Positions 8,444-19,277 of a DNA stretch of 64,000 nt are shown in pieces. The stretch spans positions 1,174,001-1,238,000 of the forward strand of contig NZ_AP014690.1 in the NCBI RefSeq assembly GCF_001547995.1, read 5' to 3'. The stretch's first letter is position 1, and every line of letters starts with the position of its first letter. The notes under the pieces were generated by a model that was not told the DNA's origin, ran no database searches, and was given only the letters and a program-made list of their open reading frames with translations. Position numbers and translations under genes: made by a program. This stretch comes from Asaia bogorensis NBRC 16594 (GTDB lineage: Bacteria; Pseudomonadota; Alphaproteobacteria; Acetobacterales; Acetobacteraceae).

Positions 8444-8980
8444 TCAGAAAGAGGCACAGCCCGAGTGGATGAACGCGCCGACCGATTGCTGGTTGAACCG
8501 TTTCCTGTAGGCGTCACGAATAGCGGCAAGAGCAGGGGCAAGCGTTGCTGCTCTTGGTGTGAGGATCCATATCAGCCGGGCTGGCTCATGTGTCACGCTG
8601 CCTCCAGGCCCGTCTTGCCACTGCCCTTGTGCCTCGACAACGGAGAGCCCCGCAGGAAAACGGGGCGTGACTTCCCTTGCCAGGAAATCAGACCATTCAG
8701 ATGCGGTAATGGCCCGACCGCCCGGCTCGGTGAGGCCGAAAGCCAGCGTTATGGAGAGCATTTCGTGGCTGTTGCTCAGGATGTTCTGGGCCATGCAGGC
8801 GGAGATCGGCATGGCTGGCTTGCCGGGTGAGGGCGAGCTGCATCCGGTAAGCCCAATAAAAAAAACCAGCAGCGCCAAGCGGCTGACACGACCAGCCCAT
8901 CCCGACACGGTGAAATCATGACCTGACCCGTTTCTACGGGGCGACAGTCCGATATGTCGGAGCATGAAAGCGGGGCGCAT
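8444..8980 (-). CDS. DUF3574 family putative lipoprotein
   Basis: Protein of up to 178 residues. A hydrophobic segment and lipobox IGLTGC (Cys near residue 47) suggest a lipoprotein. The remainder matches the DUF3574 pattern: FGLTEPGGRAITASEWSDF, then TPRFPAGLSVVEAQGQW, with a C-terminal helix rich in Gln and Arg. Function is unknown. The start is uncertain: the ORF begins at ATG 8980, but a signal peptide would be more normal from an internal ATG or GTG (for example Val25). It lies 11 bases after the Nudix gene and is probably co-transcribed with it. Confidence 0.75.
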   Translation of the reverse strand: MRPAFMLRHIGLSPRRNGSGHDFTVSGWAGRVSRLALLVFFIGLTGCSSPSPGKPAMPISACMAQNILSNSHEMLSITLAFGLTEPGGRAITASEWSDFLAREVTPRFPAGLSVVEAQGQWQDGPGGSVTHEPARLIWILTPRAATLAPALAAIRDAYRKRFNQQSVGAFIHSGCASF

Positions 8981-8991
8981 CGCTTTCGGTG

Positions 8992-9828
8992 TCAGCGCTG
9001 ATCGAGGGCGCGGCGCAAAAATGCGCTGTCAGCCTCGGAAAACAGGCCGCGACGGATAAACAGGTCGATCAGCACCAGATTGACGTTGAACTTGATGTCG
9101 TGGGTGTCGCGCACCAGACGAAACACGGTGTCGATGGGCATGAGTTCGAAGAAGGCGACTTCGCCATCGACGGGCTGCGGGATGAAATCCTCAGGCAGGG
9201 TGAGGTCATAGCAGAAAAGCGTATCCTGACGCAGTCCTTCCGGGCGTGCCATAGCATAGCGCAGCGTTGCTACTGGGTGTGCCTTGGCTGCCAGTTCGGG
9301 TGGTATCGCGGCTTCCTCTCCCGCTTCCTTGATGAGCGCCTCAAGCGGGGTTAGGCCAGTGCAGATGCCGCCCGCAGCAAGGTGATCAAGCTTGCCGGGG
9401 TCGAGGCGCTTGTTCTGCGCTCTATGGCCCATCCAGAGATAAAGACCGTCTGCTTTCTTGACCAGACCGTTCAGATGCACGCCAGCCGCCGTGCAGCCGA
9501 GGAGGGGCAGGGCCCCGCGATCGATCTGGCCAATGACCTCGCCGCCCTCGTCGAACACGTCAAAGAGCTCGTGATGAGGTCTGTAAAGCCCCCTATCAGC
9601 CAATTCGACCCCTAGAGGCTGGAGGGCGGCGCCATCGGGCACACGAAAGACCTCATACCCCCTATCGTCGGAGGCATAGCCAAGGGCCGCGAGGGCCTCG
9701 AAAACCTTCGGATCGGCAAGACCGAAGCGCCTGTCGCCGGCCAGGACAGGCCGCCGCCCGCCGGGCAGAATGGCGGTCTGGCAGCTTTTGATGTGGTCGA
9801 GAAACGGGGCGAGGCTGTCTGAAGTCAT
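8992..9828 (-). CDS. DUF4743 plus Nudix hydrolase
   Basis: Protein of 278 residues with an N-terminal DUF4743 domain and a C-terminal Nudix domain (about 120-265), like yeast YJR142W-type proteins, related enzymes of which act on oxidised thiamine diphosphate derivatives. The Nudix helix reads GGICTGLTPLEALIKEAGEEA: the KEAGEE metal-binding part is intact, while the upstream Glu of the classic box is Thr, as is normal in this subfamily. ATG 9828 is used; the ORF stays open upstream to 10011 but that extension is low-complexity and overlaps the divergent ABC gene. The exact substrate is not determined. Confidence 0.82.
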   Translation of the reverse strand: MTSDSLAPFLDHIKSCQTAILPGGRRPVLAGDRRFGLADPKVFEALAALGYASDDRGYEVFRVPDGAALQPLGVELADRGLYRPHHELFDVFDEGGEVIGQIDRGALPLLGCTAAGVHLNGLVKKADGLYLWMGHRAQNKRLDPGKLDHLAAGGICTGLTPLEALIKEAGEEAAIPPELAAKAHPVATLRYAMARPEGLRQDTLFCYDLTLPEDFIPQPVDGEVAFFELMPIDTVFRLVRDTHDIKFNVNLVLIDLFIRRGLFSEADSAFLRRALDQR

Positions 9829-9917
9829 GAAAGGCGCAACTCTCTTGTCTGAATGACAACGATATCGCGTATCACCGTCTGATTGCAAAACGCCGGGCGC
9901 ATGCTCAGGTTGGGCGC

Positions 9918-11720
9918 ATGAACCTTCCTCCTTCCCGTCCTGTGGCCCGCCCTCTCGCCCTGCCTCTGGCCTTATCGAGCCTTTTGCGTGCCTGGCGTCT
10001 CGTTCTTTCACACGACATACGATTCTTCCGTATCGGGATGGGGCTCACTCTGGCGCTGCTGGTTGCCGAGCGTCTTTGTATTCTGGGCACGCCCTACATG
10101 TTCAGTCGTCTTGTCGCGCATTATGCGACGGCGGATCTGCGTGTGGTCGTGCCGGCCGGGCTCATACTGGGCTATGGCGGGCTAATTTTTTTCCGCAGTG
10201 TGTTTTCTGCCTTGCAGGAGCTTGTGTATCAGCCCGTTGGGCAGCGTTTGCAGGCGCTGACCGCGCAGGCGGCGTTTCGTCACCTGCTGGACTTGCCATA
10301 TCGCTTCCATCGTGACCGTCAGACCGGTGCCCTGACCCGCTCGATCGAGCGGGGATCGGAGGCGGCCGATACGCTTTTGCGGCTTGCGCTGTTTAACATC
10401 CTACCGGCCATTCTCGACACCGGGCTGACAGTGGCGGTCGTCTTTCATTTTCTTGGCGGGCGCTATGCCTGCGTCATTCTTGTCGCGTTGCTCAGCTATA
10501 TCATTCTGGCGCAATGGTTCGTTCGCCAGCGGGTTCGTGCCCGGCGTCAGCGTAACGAGGCCAATGGCAAGGCCCAGCATTTCCTTCTCGATTCCCTGCT
10601 GAATTTCGAGGCCGTGCGTCATTTCGCCAATGAGCCACATGAATATGCCCGATACGAGCAGGCACGGCGGGAGCAGGAGAAGGCAAGCCTGCGCATGACA
10701 TTTGTCGCAGGCTTATCTTCCGTCAGTCAGAACGCCATGATTGCCCTGGCCACATTGGCGATCTTTTTCATGGCCGGGCGGGATCTGGCGACGGGCAACC
10801 TCGATGTGGCGGCTTTCGTGCTGATCGGCACTTATCTGCGTACCCTCTATCAGGCCATTATCTCGCTCAATCTCGTTTATGCGGGCTGGCGCAATGCCTG
10901 TGTTGATCTGGAGCATCTGACCGACCTCATGGACGAAGCACCGCGCCCTGCATTGCCTTCGCCGGAACGCGAAGGTGAGGCGAGGGGGCCTGCCTCACTC
11001 GCGTTCGATAGTGTCAGTTTCGACTATGACGGACGCGAGATCCTGCATGCCCTGTCGTTTCGGGCGGGGCCGGGGGAGACCATTGCCCTGGTCGGTCCGA
11101 CCGGGGCTGGAAAATCGACAATTGCGCGCCTCATCCTTGGTGCCTATGCGCCAGCCAGCGGTCAGATCCTGCTTGATGGTCAGAACCTTGGCTCTATACC
11201 GCCAGTCGCCCTGCACAGGATGATCGGTGTGGTGCCTCAGGACACGCAACTCTTCAACGATACGATCGGCTACAACATTGCTTATGGCCAGCTCGATGCC
11301 ACGCAGGCGGAAATCGAGGAGGCCGCGCGTTTGGCGCAGATCCATGATTTCATCGAAGGGCTTGAGAACGGGTATGAGACGCTTGTCGGTGAGCGAGGAC
11401 TGAAACTCTCGGGGGGCGAGCGACAGCGTATTGCTCTGGCGCGTATCATTCTGCGCAAGCCCAGACTTCTGCTGTTGGACGAGGCAACGAGTGCGCTGGA
11501 TACGGGCACCGAACTGCGGCTTATGGACGCCCTGCGCCGCGTGACGTCGCGCCAGACGACCATTGCCATCGCCCATCGTCTCTCCACCATACGCCACGCG
11601 ACGCGCATACTGGTTATCGAGGCCGGCAGGATCGTCGAGGAAGGCACGCACGAGAGCTTGATGGCCCGTCAGGGGGCTTATTTCGATATGGTGTCCAACC
11701 AATCCGGGCCAGAGGCCTAG
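9918..11720 (+). CDS. ATM1/HMT1-type ABC exporter (fused permease-ATPase)
   Basis: Half-transporter of 600 residues that would dimerise in the inner membrane. Six transmembrane helices span about 35-320, with the ATM1-family cytoplasmic segment LLNFEAVRHFANEPHEYARY. The ATPase has Walker A GPTGAGKST, signature LSGGERQR, Walker B LLLLDEATSALD and H-loop AHRLST. Homologues such as mitochondrial Atm1 and Novosphingobium Atm1 export glutathione conjugates or persulfides; that substrate is inferred. It is divergent from the Nudix gene (89-bp gap). Confidence 0.9.
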   Translation: MNLPPSRPVARPLALPLALSSLLRAWRLVLSHDIRFFRIGMGLTLALLVAERLCILGTPYMFSRLVAHYATADLRVVVPAGLILGYGGLIFFRSVFSALQELVYQPVGQRLQALTAQAAFRHLLDLPYRFHRDRQTGALTRSIERGSEAADTLLRLALFNILPAILDTGLTVAVVFHFLGGRYACVILVALLSYIILAQWFVRQRVRARRQRNEANGKAQHFLLDSLLNFEAVRHFANEPHEYARYEQARREQEKASLRMTFVAGLSSVSQNAMIALATLAIFFMAGRDLATGNLDVAAFVLIGTYLRTLYQAIISLNLVYAGWRNACVDLEHLTDLMDEAPRPALPSPEREGEARGPASLAFDSVSFDYDGREILHALSFRAGPGETIALVGPTGAGKSTIARLILGAYAPASGQILLDGQNLGSIPPVALHRMIGVVPQDTQLFNDTIGYNIAYGQLDATQAEIEEAARLAQIHDFIEGLENGYETLVGERGLKLSGGERQRIALARIILRKPRLLLLDEATSALDTGTELRLMDALRRVTSRQTTIAIAHRLSTIRHATRILVIEAGRIVEEGTHESLMARQGAYFDMVSNQSGPEA

Positions 11721-11784
11721 TTTTCCCGGGCGGCCTTCCCTACGTGAGGGGCAAGGATACGAAGCAACCACAAGGAGAACGCCC

Positions 11785-12129
11785 ATGACCAAGCCGGCTG
11801 ATGACCTCGCCCAGGATTTCCGCCCCGATCAGGCCGTGGAAGAGGATATTCGCGAGCAGGCGGCTCATGAGGTGTCAGGCGACCCGGAAGGTGTCGAGAT
11901 TCCTGAGGAGCTTCGTCAGTGCGGCGTCGTGATCGACAAGGCGATCGGTTATCTGGTCGAGCAGAACCTGCCGACCGAACTCATCGCGTCGGCGCTGCTT
12001 GGCGGATCGATGGGCGTGCTGGCGCGGACAACCGATGCCGAAACGATGGTTCGCATGCTCCAGACGGCTATAGACAGCGTCCGATCGGGTGAACTGCTCT
12101 GTGCGGACGCCTTTTCCGACGGTGAATGA
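11785..12129 (+). CDS. Conserved hypothetical protein, small and acidic
   Basis: Soluble protein of 114 residues with a strong AAGGAG binding site before ATG 11785. There is no signal peptide or membrane helix. The acidic first 45 residues are followed by a predicted all-helical part (VIDKAIGYLVEQNLPTEL, ASALLGGSMGVLA, RMLQTAIDSVRSGE). I do not recognise a characterised family. It follows the ABC exporter by 64 bases on the same strand and may be co-transcribed. Confidence 0.75.
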   Translation: MTKPADDLAQDFRPDQAVEEDIREQAAHEVSGDPEGVEIPEELRQCGVVIDKAIGYLVEQNLPTELIASALLGGSMGVLARTTDAETMVRMLQTAIDSVRSGELLCADAFSDGE

Positions 12130-12249
12130 CCGGTTTGGGTCGCTTTCGGCTTGACGGGAGCGGGGGGCTCCGTCATAAGCCGCGCCTTAACGCATCGTCG
12201 TATGCCGGGAGTGGTCTCGGCGATCATATTACTACCGAGGATCAAGTCC

Positions 12250-12552
12250 ATGTCACGCCGCTGCCAAATCACGGGCAAGGGTGTGCTGACGGGCAACAAC
12301 GTCAGCCACGCCAACAACAAGACCCGTCGCCGTTTCCTGCCCAACCTGCAGGAAATCACCCTTCTGTCCGACATTCTGGGCACGGGCGTTCGTCTGCGTC
12401 TCTCCACGCAGGGCATCCGTACGGTTGAGCATAATGGCGGTCTGGACTCGTTCCTGATCAGCACGCCGAACCGCAAGCTCCCGGTCGAGGCTCAGGTCAT
12501 CAAGCGCCGCATCCTGCGCGCTCAGGAAAGCAAGGCCGCTCAGACCGCCTGA
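12250..12552 (+). CDS. rpmB: 50S ribosomal protein L28
   Basis: Ribosomal protein L28 of 100 residues. [25 protein letters not shown] is cut by the family rule at its start: [11 protein letters not shown] is diagnostic, followed by [13 protein letters not shown] and the basic C-terminal helix. The start is ATG 12250 with GAGGA about ten bases upstream; the frame is open to 12151 but that part is not homologous. It is a single-gene unit ending in a hairpin. The four-Cys zinc motif of some L28 forms is absent (only one Cys). Confidence 0.96.
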   Translation: MSRRCQITGKGVLTGNNVSHANNKTRRRFLPNLQEITLLSDILGTGVRLRLSTQGIRTVEHNGGLDSFLISTPNRKLPVEAQVIKRRILRAQESKAAQTA

Positions 12553-12562
12553 GTCTGACGGC

Positions 12563-12594
12563 GCCAGCCTGACGCTTCGGCGGAAAAGGCTGGC
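12563..12594 (+). terminator. Hairpin downstream of rpmB
   Basis: GCCAGCC pairs with GGCTGGC. Inside is CGC-TTCG-GCG, a stable UUCG tetraloop hairpin. It lies ten bases after the rpmB stop, but the following T content is low, so termination strength is uncertain. Confidence 0.5.
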
Positions 12595-12788
12595 TGCAAC
12601 AAAATTGGCCTTGAAAACGTGGTCGGGTTGTTTCATTCAGCCTCTCGATCACAAGGCCCACTTGGTCGGTCCGGCTTCGACGTATTTCTTACCGGGTTTC
12701 TTCGGAAAAAGCGTCGATCTGTGACGGCCACGGCAAAGGTGTTTCGGGGCGGCCTGAAGCACCTTTCATCGCATTCTGGAGGTATCCC

Positions 12789-14894
<2,106 letters not shown>

Positions 14895-14921
14895 TCCTTC
14901 GGGTTCAGTCTCGGAACACGG

Positions 14922-14949
14922 AAAAGCCGCCCTTCGGGGCGGCTTTTTT
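14922..14949 (+). terminator. Intrinsic terminator of fusA
   Basis: An 11-bp perfect stem AAAAGCCGCCC/GGGCGGCTTTT closed by a TTCG tetraloop and followed by a T run. It is a textbook intrinsic terminator 27 bases after the fusA stop. Confidence 0.96.
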
Positions 14950-15106
14950 CGTTTCGAGCAATCATGTGCGGGAGCGGTCGTATCTGGGGACGATCGTGAT
15001 GACGGAGCAGGAGGCTAGAATCGGCAGGGAGGCGCTTGTGACGAGAGAGGCACTTACCCTTCGTGAGCGCTTATGAACGCCAGCGATGTTTCAAGACGCA
15101 TTCCAG

Positions 15107-15703
15107 TCAGAAGGCAGGGTGGGCACGCTGGTAGAGGCGATAAAGTGCCGGACCACGAAAGCTGAGCAGGATCATGATGAGCAGGCTGAGTTTCAGCCCG
15201 ATCTGCTCTGCAAGCATGTCTTGAGGCTGCAAGGACATCAGAAGCAGTGTCAGGGCACGCAGGCTGAAATACCCAGCCCAGATGAGGGTGTAGCGACGGA
15301 AGAACCGCGAAAGAGTGGGATTGCCACGATCGAGCATCTGGCCCGTGCGCTGCTCTGCCAGCAGCTGGATCATGGGCACACGCCAGGAACTCCCCAACAG
15401 GAAAAGGGCTGCGAGCAGTGTGGCGCAGAGGGCCGCGAAGATATCCGGGGAAAGCTGCGCACGCAGTGTCATATCCATGATGCCGAATCCCAGAGCCGTA
15501 CCATTCAAGGCCAGCCACAGACGATCGAATGGAACAGAAGCGCGCCAACGGCGAAAGACGCTCGCGCCAATCAGAGCACAACAGGCGGGAAAGGCGTATG
15601 CTTCAACATGAAACCATTCGCCACCCTAGATCAGGGCGAGGGCACCCAGTTCGATAAGAAGCGCTCGGAAGGGTAAACGATGTGCATCTCTCAGATAAGC
15701 CAT
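15107..15703 (-). pseudogene. Integral membrane protein gene interrupted by an in-frame TAG
   Basis: Reading the minus strand from ATG 15703 gives 25 codons (ending in the hydrophobic IELGALALI), then TAG at 15626-15628, and the same frame continues open for 172 more codons to 15107. The continuation (GGEWFHVEAYAFPACC, ALNGTALGFG, then four predicted hydrophobic helices and RRYTLIWAGYFSLRALT) reads as one membrane protein with the part before TAG. Without the TAG the protein would have 198 residues. After TAG the first usable start is TTG 15508 or ATG 15478. The second half resembles predicted membrane proteins of the COG4648 kind, a weak assignment. It is divergent from the TetR regulator. 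It may be a recent nonsense mutation, a sequencing error, or a shortened gene. Confidence 0.6.
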
Positions 15704-15713
15704 TAATCTGTTT

Positions 15714-15780
15714 CCCTTGTAACCTTTTTCATAAAAAGATTGCATTTACAAGGGTCATGATGTCAAACTTTTCCTTGTAA
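15714..15780. promoter_or_regulatory. Three CCTTGTAA elements between the TetR gene and the membrane-protein gene
   Basis: CCTTGTAA occurs at 15715-15722 and 15773-15780, and its reverse complement TTACAAGG at 15746-15753. The region is AT-rich and lies between two divergent genes. Arrangement and position fit operator sites of the adjacent TetR protein, probably controlling both genes. Binding is inferred. Confidence 0.5.
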
Positions 15781-15802
15781 AGATGTGGCAGAAGGAGACC
15801 TC

Positions 15803-16399
15803 ATGACCCAATATGTGGATAATTATCATCACGGCGATCTTGCCAAGGCGCTGATGCGGGCGGCGCGGGTCGTCATCCAGCGCGATGGTATCGAGGCCCT
15901 GACCCTGCGCGCTGTCACACGAGAGGTCGGCGTCTCCGCCACCGCTGCCGTGCCACATTTCGGAAACCTGACCGGATTGCGCTCAGCCCTTGCGGCCGAA
16001 GGGTATGAGGCCCTTGCCCATGCCCTGACCCAGGCCATGTCGGGATCGCCCCGGGTGAACGCTCATGCTGTAGGTATGGCCTATATCGGTTTTGCCTTGG
16101 AAAATCCGGACCTGTTTCGGTTGATGTTTCGCCGTGCCTTGCTTGATCACACGCTGCCAGACCTTGCGCAGGCGTCATCGCGCGCTTTTGCCGCTCTGCG
16201 TGGACTCGCAGGCAGGGAAGACGCTCACCCGGATTCGACGGATGCCATGCCCCGCATGGCGGGGCTATGGGGGCGCGTTCACGGCCTCTCGCTCCTGGCG
16301 ATAGACGGGATGTTCGACCCGTTCCTCGATGGTGCTGAGGCCGGAGTACTTCCTGACTTTTTGAGCAAGGCGCTTGGTGAGGGTCAGCCTGGATCGTGA
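15803..16399 (+). CDS. TetR/AcrR-family transcriptional regulator
   Basis: Repressor-type protein of 198 residues. The N-terminal helix-turn-helix spans about residues 10-60 (LAKALMRAARVVIQRDGIEALTLR is the first part; AVTREVGVSATAAVPHFGN contains the recognition helix). The C-terminal ligand domain has WGRVHGLSLLAIDG, as in the WHG (TetR_C_33) type. ATG 15803 follows AAGGAG closely; the upstream GTG 15785 does not. It is divergent from the interrupted membrane gene, its likely target, and it is upstream of the sugar ABC operon but 230 bases away. The inducer is unknown. Confidence 0.88.
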   Translation: MTQYVDNYHHGDLAKALMRAARVVIQRDGIEALTLRAVTREVGVSATAAVPHFGNLTGLRSALAAEGYEALAHALTQAMSGSPRVNAHAVGMAYIGFALENPDLFRLMFRRALLDHTLPDLAQASSRAFAALRGLAGREDAHPDSTDAMPRMAGLWGRVHGLSLLAIDGMFDPFLDGAEAGVLPDFLSKALGEGQPGS

Positions 16400-16629
16400 G
16401 ATTCCATGATCGGATGCTGACCCATCAGGATGGAAAATGACTGGCCATGGCACAGCCCATATTGTGATTTATAACATGGACAGGATTTAACCATCACATA
16501 TCCGTTATAAAATCAAAGATTGCAAAAACATTATATAAATTTAACAAAATATCTGCTTCTCTCTCGTCAGGCAGAGGGACGCGCAAGGACCCGTCCGGCT
16601 GCCAGCGTTTAATCCGGGAGACTGGTCCC

Positions 16630-18186
16630 ATGACACTGGCCCAACACATTTCGTGTGACACGCATGGCGGTGCGCCGCTTCTGCAGGTCGAGGGTATTTC
16701 CAAAACATTCTCGGGAGTGAAGGTTCTCAAGGATGTTTCGCTGGTCGCTTATGGCGGCGAGATTCTGGCGCTCATGGGAGAGAACGGGGCCGGTAAATCG
16801 ACCCTGATGAAAATCCTGTCCGGTGCCTATACGGCAGACCCGGGCGGCGAGATCCGCATTGCAGGTGAGACAGCCAGAATTACGAATCCAGGCTCAGCGC
16901 GGGCACTCGGAATTGGCATCATCTATCAGGAACTGGCGCTCGCACCGAACCTGACCGTTGCCGAGAACATCCATCTGGGTTCAGAGCTTCGCAAAAACGG
17001 CATGATCGACCGCGCCGCCATGAACGAGGCCTGCCGGGGTCTGCTCAAGGAGCTTGGGGCGCCCTTCGGGCCGGAAGACAGGTTGTCGACAATGTCGGTG
17101 GCAGAGCAGCAGCTTGTCGAGATCGCCCGCGCGCTGCATCGCGATGCCCGTATTCTTGTGTTGGACGAGCCCACCACGGCCCTTTCAGCCCGCGAGACGG
17201 ATCGTCTGTTTGCGCTCATTCGTCAGCTTCGGGCGAAGGGGCTGGCACTGATCTACATCAGCCATCGTATGGACGAAATCGACGAACTGGCAGATCGGGT
17301 TTCGGTGCTCCGCGATGGTGCCCATGTCGGCACGCTCGAAAAGCACGAGCTTTCTTCCGGGCGCATCGTCAGCCTGATGGTTGGGCGTGATCTATCGAGC
17401 TTTTACGAAAAAGACGGCAATCACATTCGACACGATGCCGCGCCCATTCTGAAGGTCGAGGGACTAACGGATGGCAAGCGCGTTCATCCGACCAGTTTCG
17501 ATCTGCGGCCCGGTGAGGTGCTTGGCATCGCCGGGCTGGTCGGGGCAGGGCGTACCGAACTGGCACGCCTGATTTTCGGTGCGGATCAGAAAACCGGCGG
17601 CGCAGTGTGGCTCGACTCCCGCAAGATCGACATCCGCTCACCGCGCGACGCGCTGGCGGCGGGCATTGCGTATCTCACGGAAGATCGCAAGGCGCTCGGG
17701 CTTTTTCTGGATATGTCGTGCAGCGGCAACATCAATCTTGGCGTGGTCGAGCGTGACTCCCGCATGGGCGTGCTCGATCAGGGCAAGGGCCGTACACGCG
17801 CAACCGGGTCGTTCTCTGCCCTGCGGATCAAGGCACAGAACATGCTCACCAATGTCGGGGGGTTGTCAGGTGGCAACCAGCAGAAGGTCCTGCTTGGCCG
17901 GCTGCTCGAAACCGGCCCCAAGGTTCTGATTCTCGACGAGCCGACACGCGGCGTCGATATCGGGGCCAAGACTGAAATATACCGCATCATCAACGATCTG
18001 GCTGCACAGGGTCTCGGGATCATCGTCATCTCCAGTGAGATGGCCGAGATTATCGGTGTCAGTGATCGGGTTCTTGTCATGCGCGAGGGTCACATGACCG
18101 GTGAGCTTGAAGGCAAGGCCATCACGCAGGAGGCCATCATGTCTCTCGCTGTCGGGCTCGTCTCCCCCTCGCCAATCGCCGCCTAG
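16630..18186 (+). CDS. Sugar ABC importer, duplicated ATPase (RbsA/MglA type)
   Basis: Cytoplasmic ATPase of 518 residues with two ABC domains, as in ribose, galactose and xylose importers. Domain 1 has Walker [10 protein letters not shown], signature-like LSVAEQQL and Walker [11 protein letters not shown]; domain 2 has the usual degenerate Walker A (GLVGAGRTE), signature LSGGNQQK and [18 protein letters not shown] precedes ATG 16630. It is first in an ATPase-permease-binding protein operon. The AT-rich 230 bases upstream contain no gene and probably hold the promoter. No sugar kinase or dehydrogenase is linked, so the sugar is not identified. Confidence 0.92.
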   Translation: MTLAQHISCDTHGGAPLLQVEGISKTFSGVKVLKDVSLVAYGGEILALMGENGAGKSTLMKILSGAYTADPGGEIRIAGETARITNPGSARALGIGIIYQELALAPNLTVAENIHLGSELRKNGMIDRAAMNEACRGLLKELGAPFGPEDRLSTMSVAEQQLVEIARALHRDARILVLDEPTTALSARETDRLFALIRQLRAKGLALIYISHRMDEIDELADRVSVLRDGAHVGTLEKHELSSGRIVSLMVGRDLSSFYEKDGNHIRHDAAPILKVEGLTDGKRVHPTSFDLRPGEVLGIAGLVGAGRTELARLIFGADQKTGGAVWLDSRKIDIRSPRDALAAGIAYLTEDRKALGLFLDMSCSGNINLGVVERDSRMGVLDQGKGRTRATGSFSALRIKAQNMLTNVGGLSGGNQQKVLLGRLLETGPKVLILDEPTRGVDIGAKTEIYRIINDLAAQGLGIIVISSEMAEIIGVSDRVLVMREGHMTGELEGKAITQEAIMSLAVGLVSPSPIAA

Positions 18187-18198
18187 GATATCATCTCC

Positions 18199-19218
18199 AT
18201 GAGCAACACTCTCAACCCGGCGGTGGCGGCCTCACCAGCTGCCCAGCTGAACGCACGCGCCACCACGCGCAGCATCCTTCAGGCAGCGGGCATGCTGCCT
18301 GTGCTGATCCTTCTCGCGCTGGGCTTCCATTTCCTGGGTGGTCATCGCTTCCTGTCCGGCCAGAACCTTTCCATCATTGCCCAGCAGGCCTCAATCAACA
18401 CCGTGCTGGCCTCAGGCATGACCTTTGTCATCCTGACAGGTGGTATCGATCTGTCTGTCGGGTCGATCCTCGCCTTCGCCGCCATGTGCGGACTGATCGT
18501 CTCGCTCATGCCGCATCTGGCCTGGCTTGCCGTGCCCGCCTGCCTTGGTGCCGGGCTTCTGATCGGCGTGTTCAACGGTGCGCTGATTGCAGGTGTGAAG
18601 ATACCGCCTTTCATCGTCACCCTTGGTACGCTGACCGCCGTGCGCGGCCTTGCCCGCCTGATGGGCAATGACCGCACGATCTTCAACCCCGATCTATCCT
18701 TTGCGTGGATCGGTAATGACGGCATCGCCCTCACCTCGACCTTCACCATTCCCTGGCTGGCTGTCATTGCCTTTGCCGTCGTGGTGGCAAGCTGGTTCAT
18801 CCTGCGTCGCACGGTGCTGGGTGTGCATATCTACGCGATTGGCGGCAACCCGTCCGCTGCGCGTCTGGCCGGTATTCGTGTCGGTCTGGTCCTCATGTTC
18901 GTCTATGCGGCTTCGGGCCTTCTGGCCGGGCTGGGTGCAGTCATGTCGTCGGCGCGTCTCTACGCAGCGAACGGCCTGCAACTCGGTCAATCCTATGAGC
19001 TCGACGCAATTGCCGCAGTCATTCTGGGTGGAACCTCTTTCGTGGGCGGTATCGGTTCAATCTGGGGCACGCTTGTTGGTGCTCTCCTGATTGCCGTGCT
19101 CACCAACGGGCTCATCCTGATTGGCGTCTCCGATATCTGGCAGTTCATCGTCAAGGGTCTGGTCATCATTGTGGCCGTGGCACTCGACAGGTTCCGTGCA
19201 CCGACAGCCCGCACCTGA
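18199..19218 (+). CDS. Sugar ABC importer permease (RbsC type)
   Basis: Inner-membrane permease of 339 residues with about nine to ten hydrophobic helices, BPD_transp_2 family. The signature is visible: LTGGIDLSVGSILAF near residue 75, then VTLGTLTAVRGLARL, and AIAAVILGGTSFVGGIGSIWGT toward the end is split by the family glycine motif GGTSFVGG. It begins 12 bases after the ATPase stop. It works with the neighbouring ATPase and binding protein. Confidence 0.93.
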   Translation: MSNTLNPAVAASPAAQLNARATTRSILQAAGMLPVLILLALGFHFLGGHRFLSGQNLSIIAQQASINTVLASGMTFVILTGGIDLSVGSILAFAAMCGLIVSLMPHLAWLAVPACLGAGLLIGVFNGALIAGVKIPPFIVTLGTLTAVRGLARLMGNDRTIFNPDLSFAWIGNDGIALTSTFTIPWLAVIAFAVVVASWFILRRTVLGVHIYAIGGNPSAARLAGIRVGLVLMFVYAASGLLAGLGAVMSSARLYAANGLQLGQSYELDAIAAVILGGTSFVGGIGSIWGTLVGALLIAVLTNGLILIGVSDIWQFIVKGLVIIVAVALDRFRAPTART

Positions 19219-19277
19219 GCCGCCATTTATTCCACCGGTTCCAGAGTTTGTTTCTCTTCCGTTTCGGATTTTTCAAG

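Noticed and set aside
15054-15581. 175-codon minus-strand frame overlapping the interrupted membrane gene
   Set aside because: Composition is Pro/Ser/His/Trp-rich without membrane helices; the neighbouring frame gives coherent hydrophobic helices.
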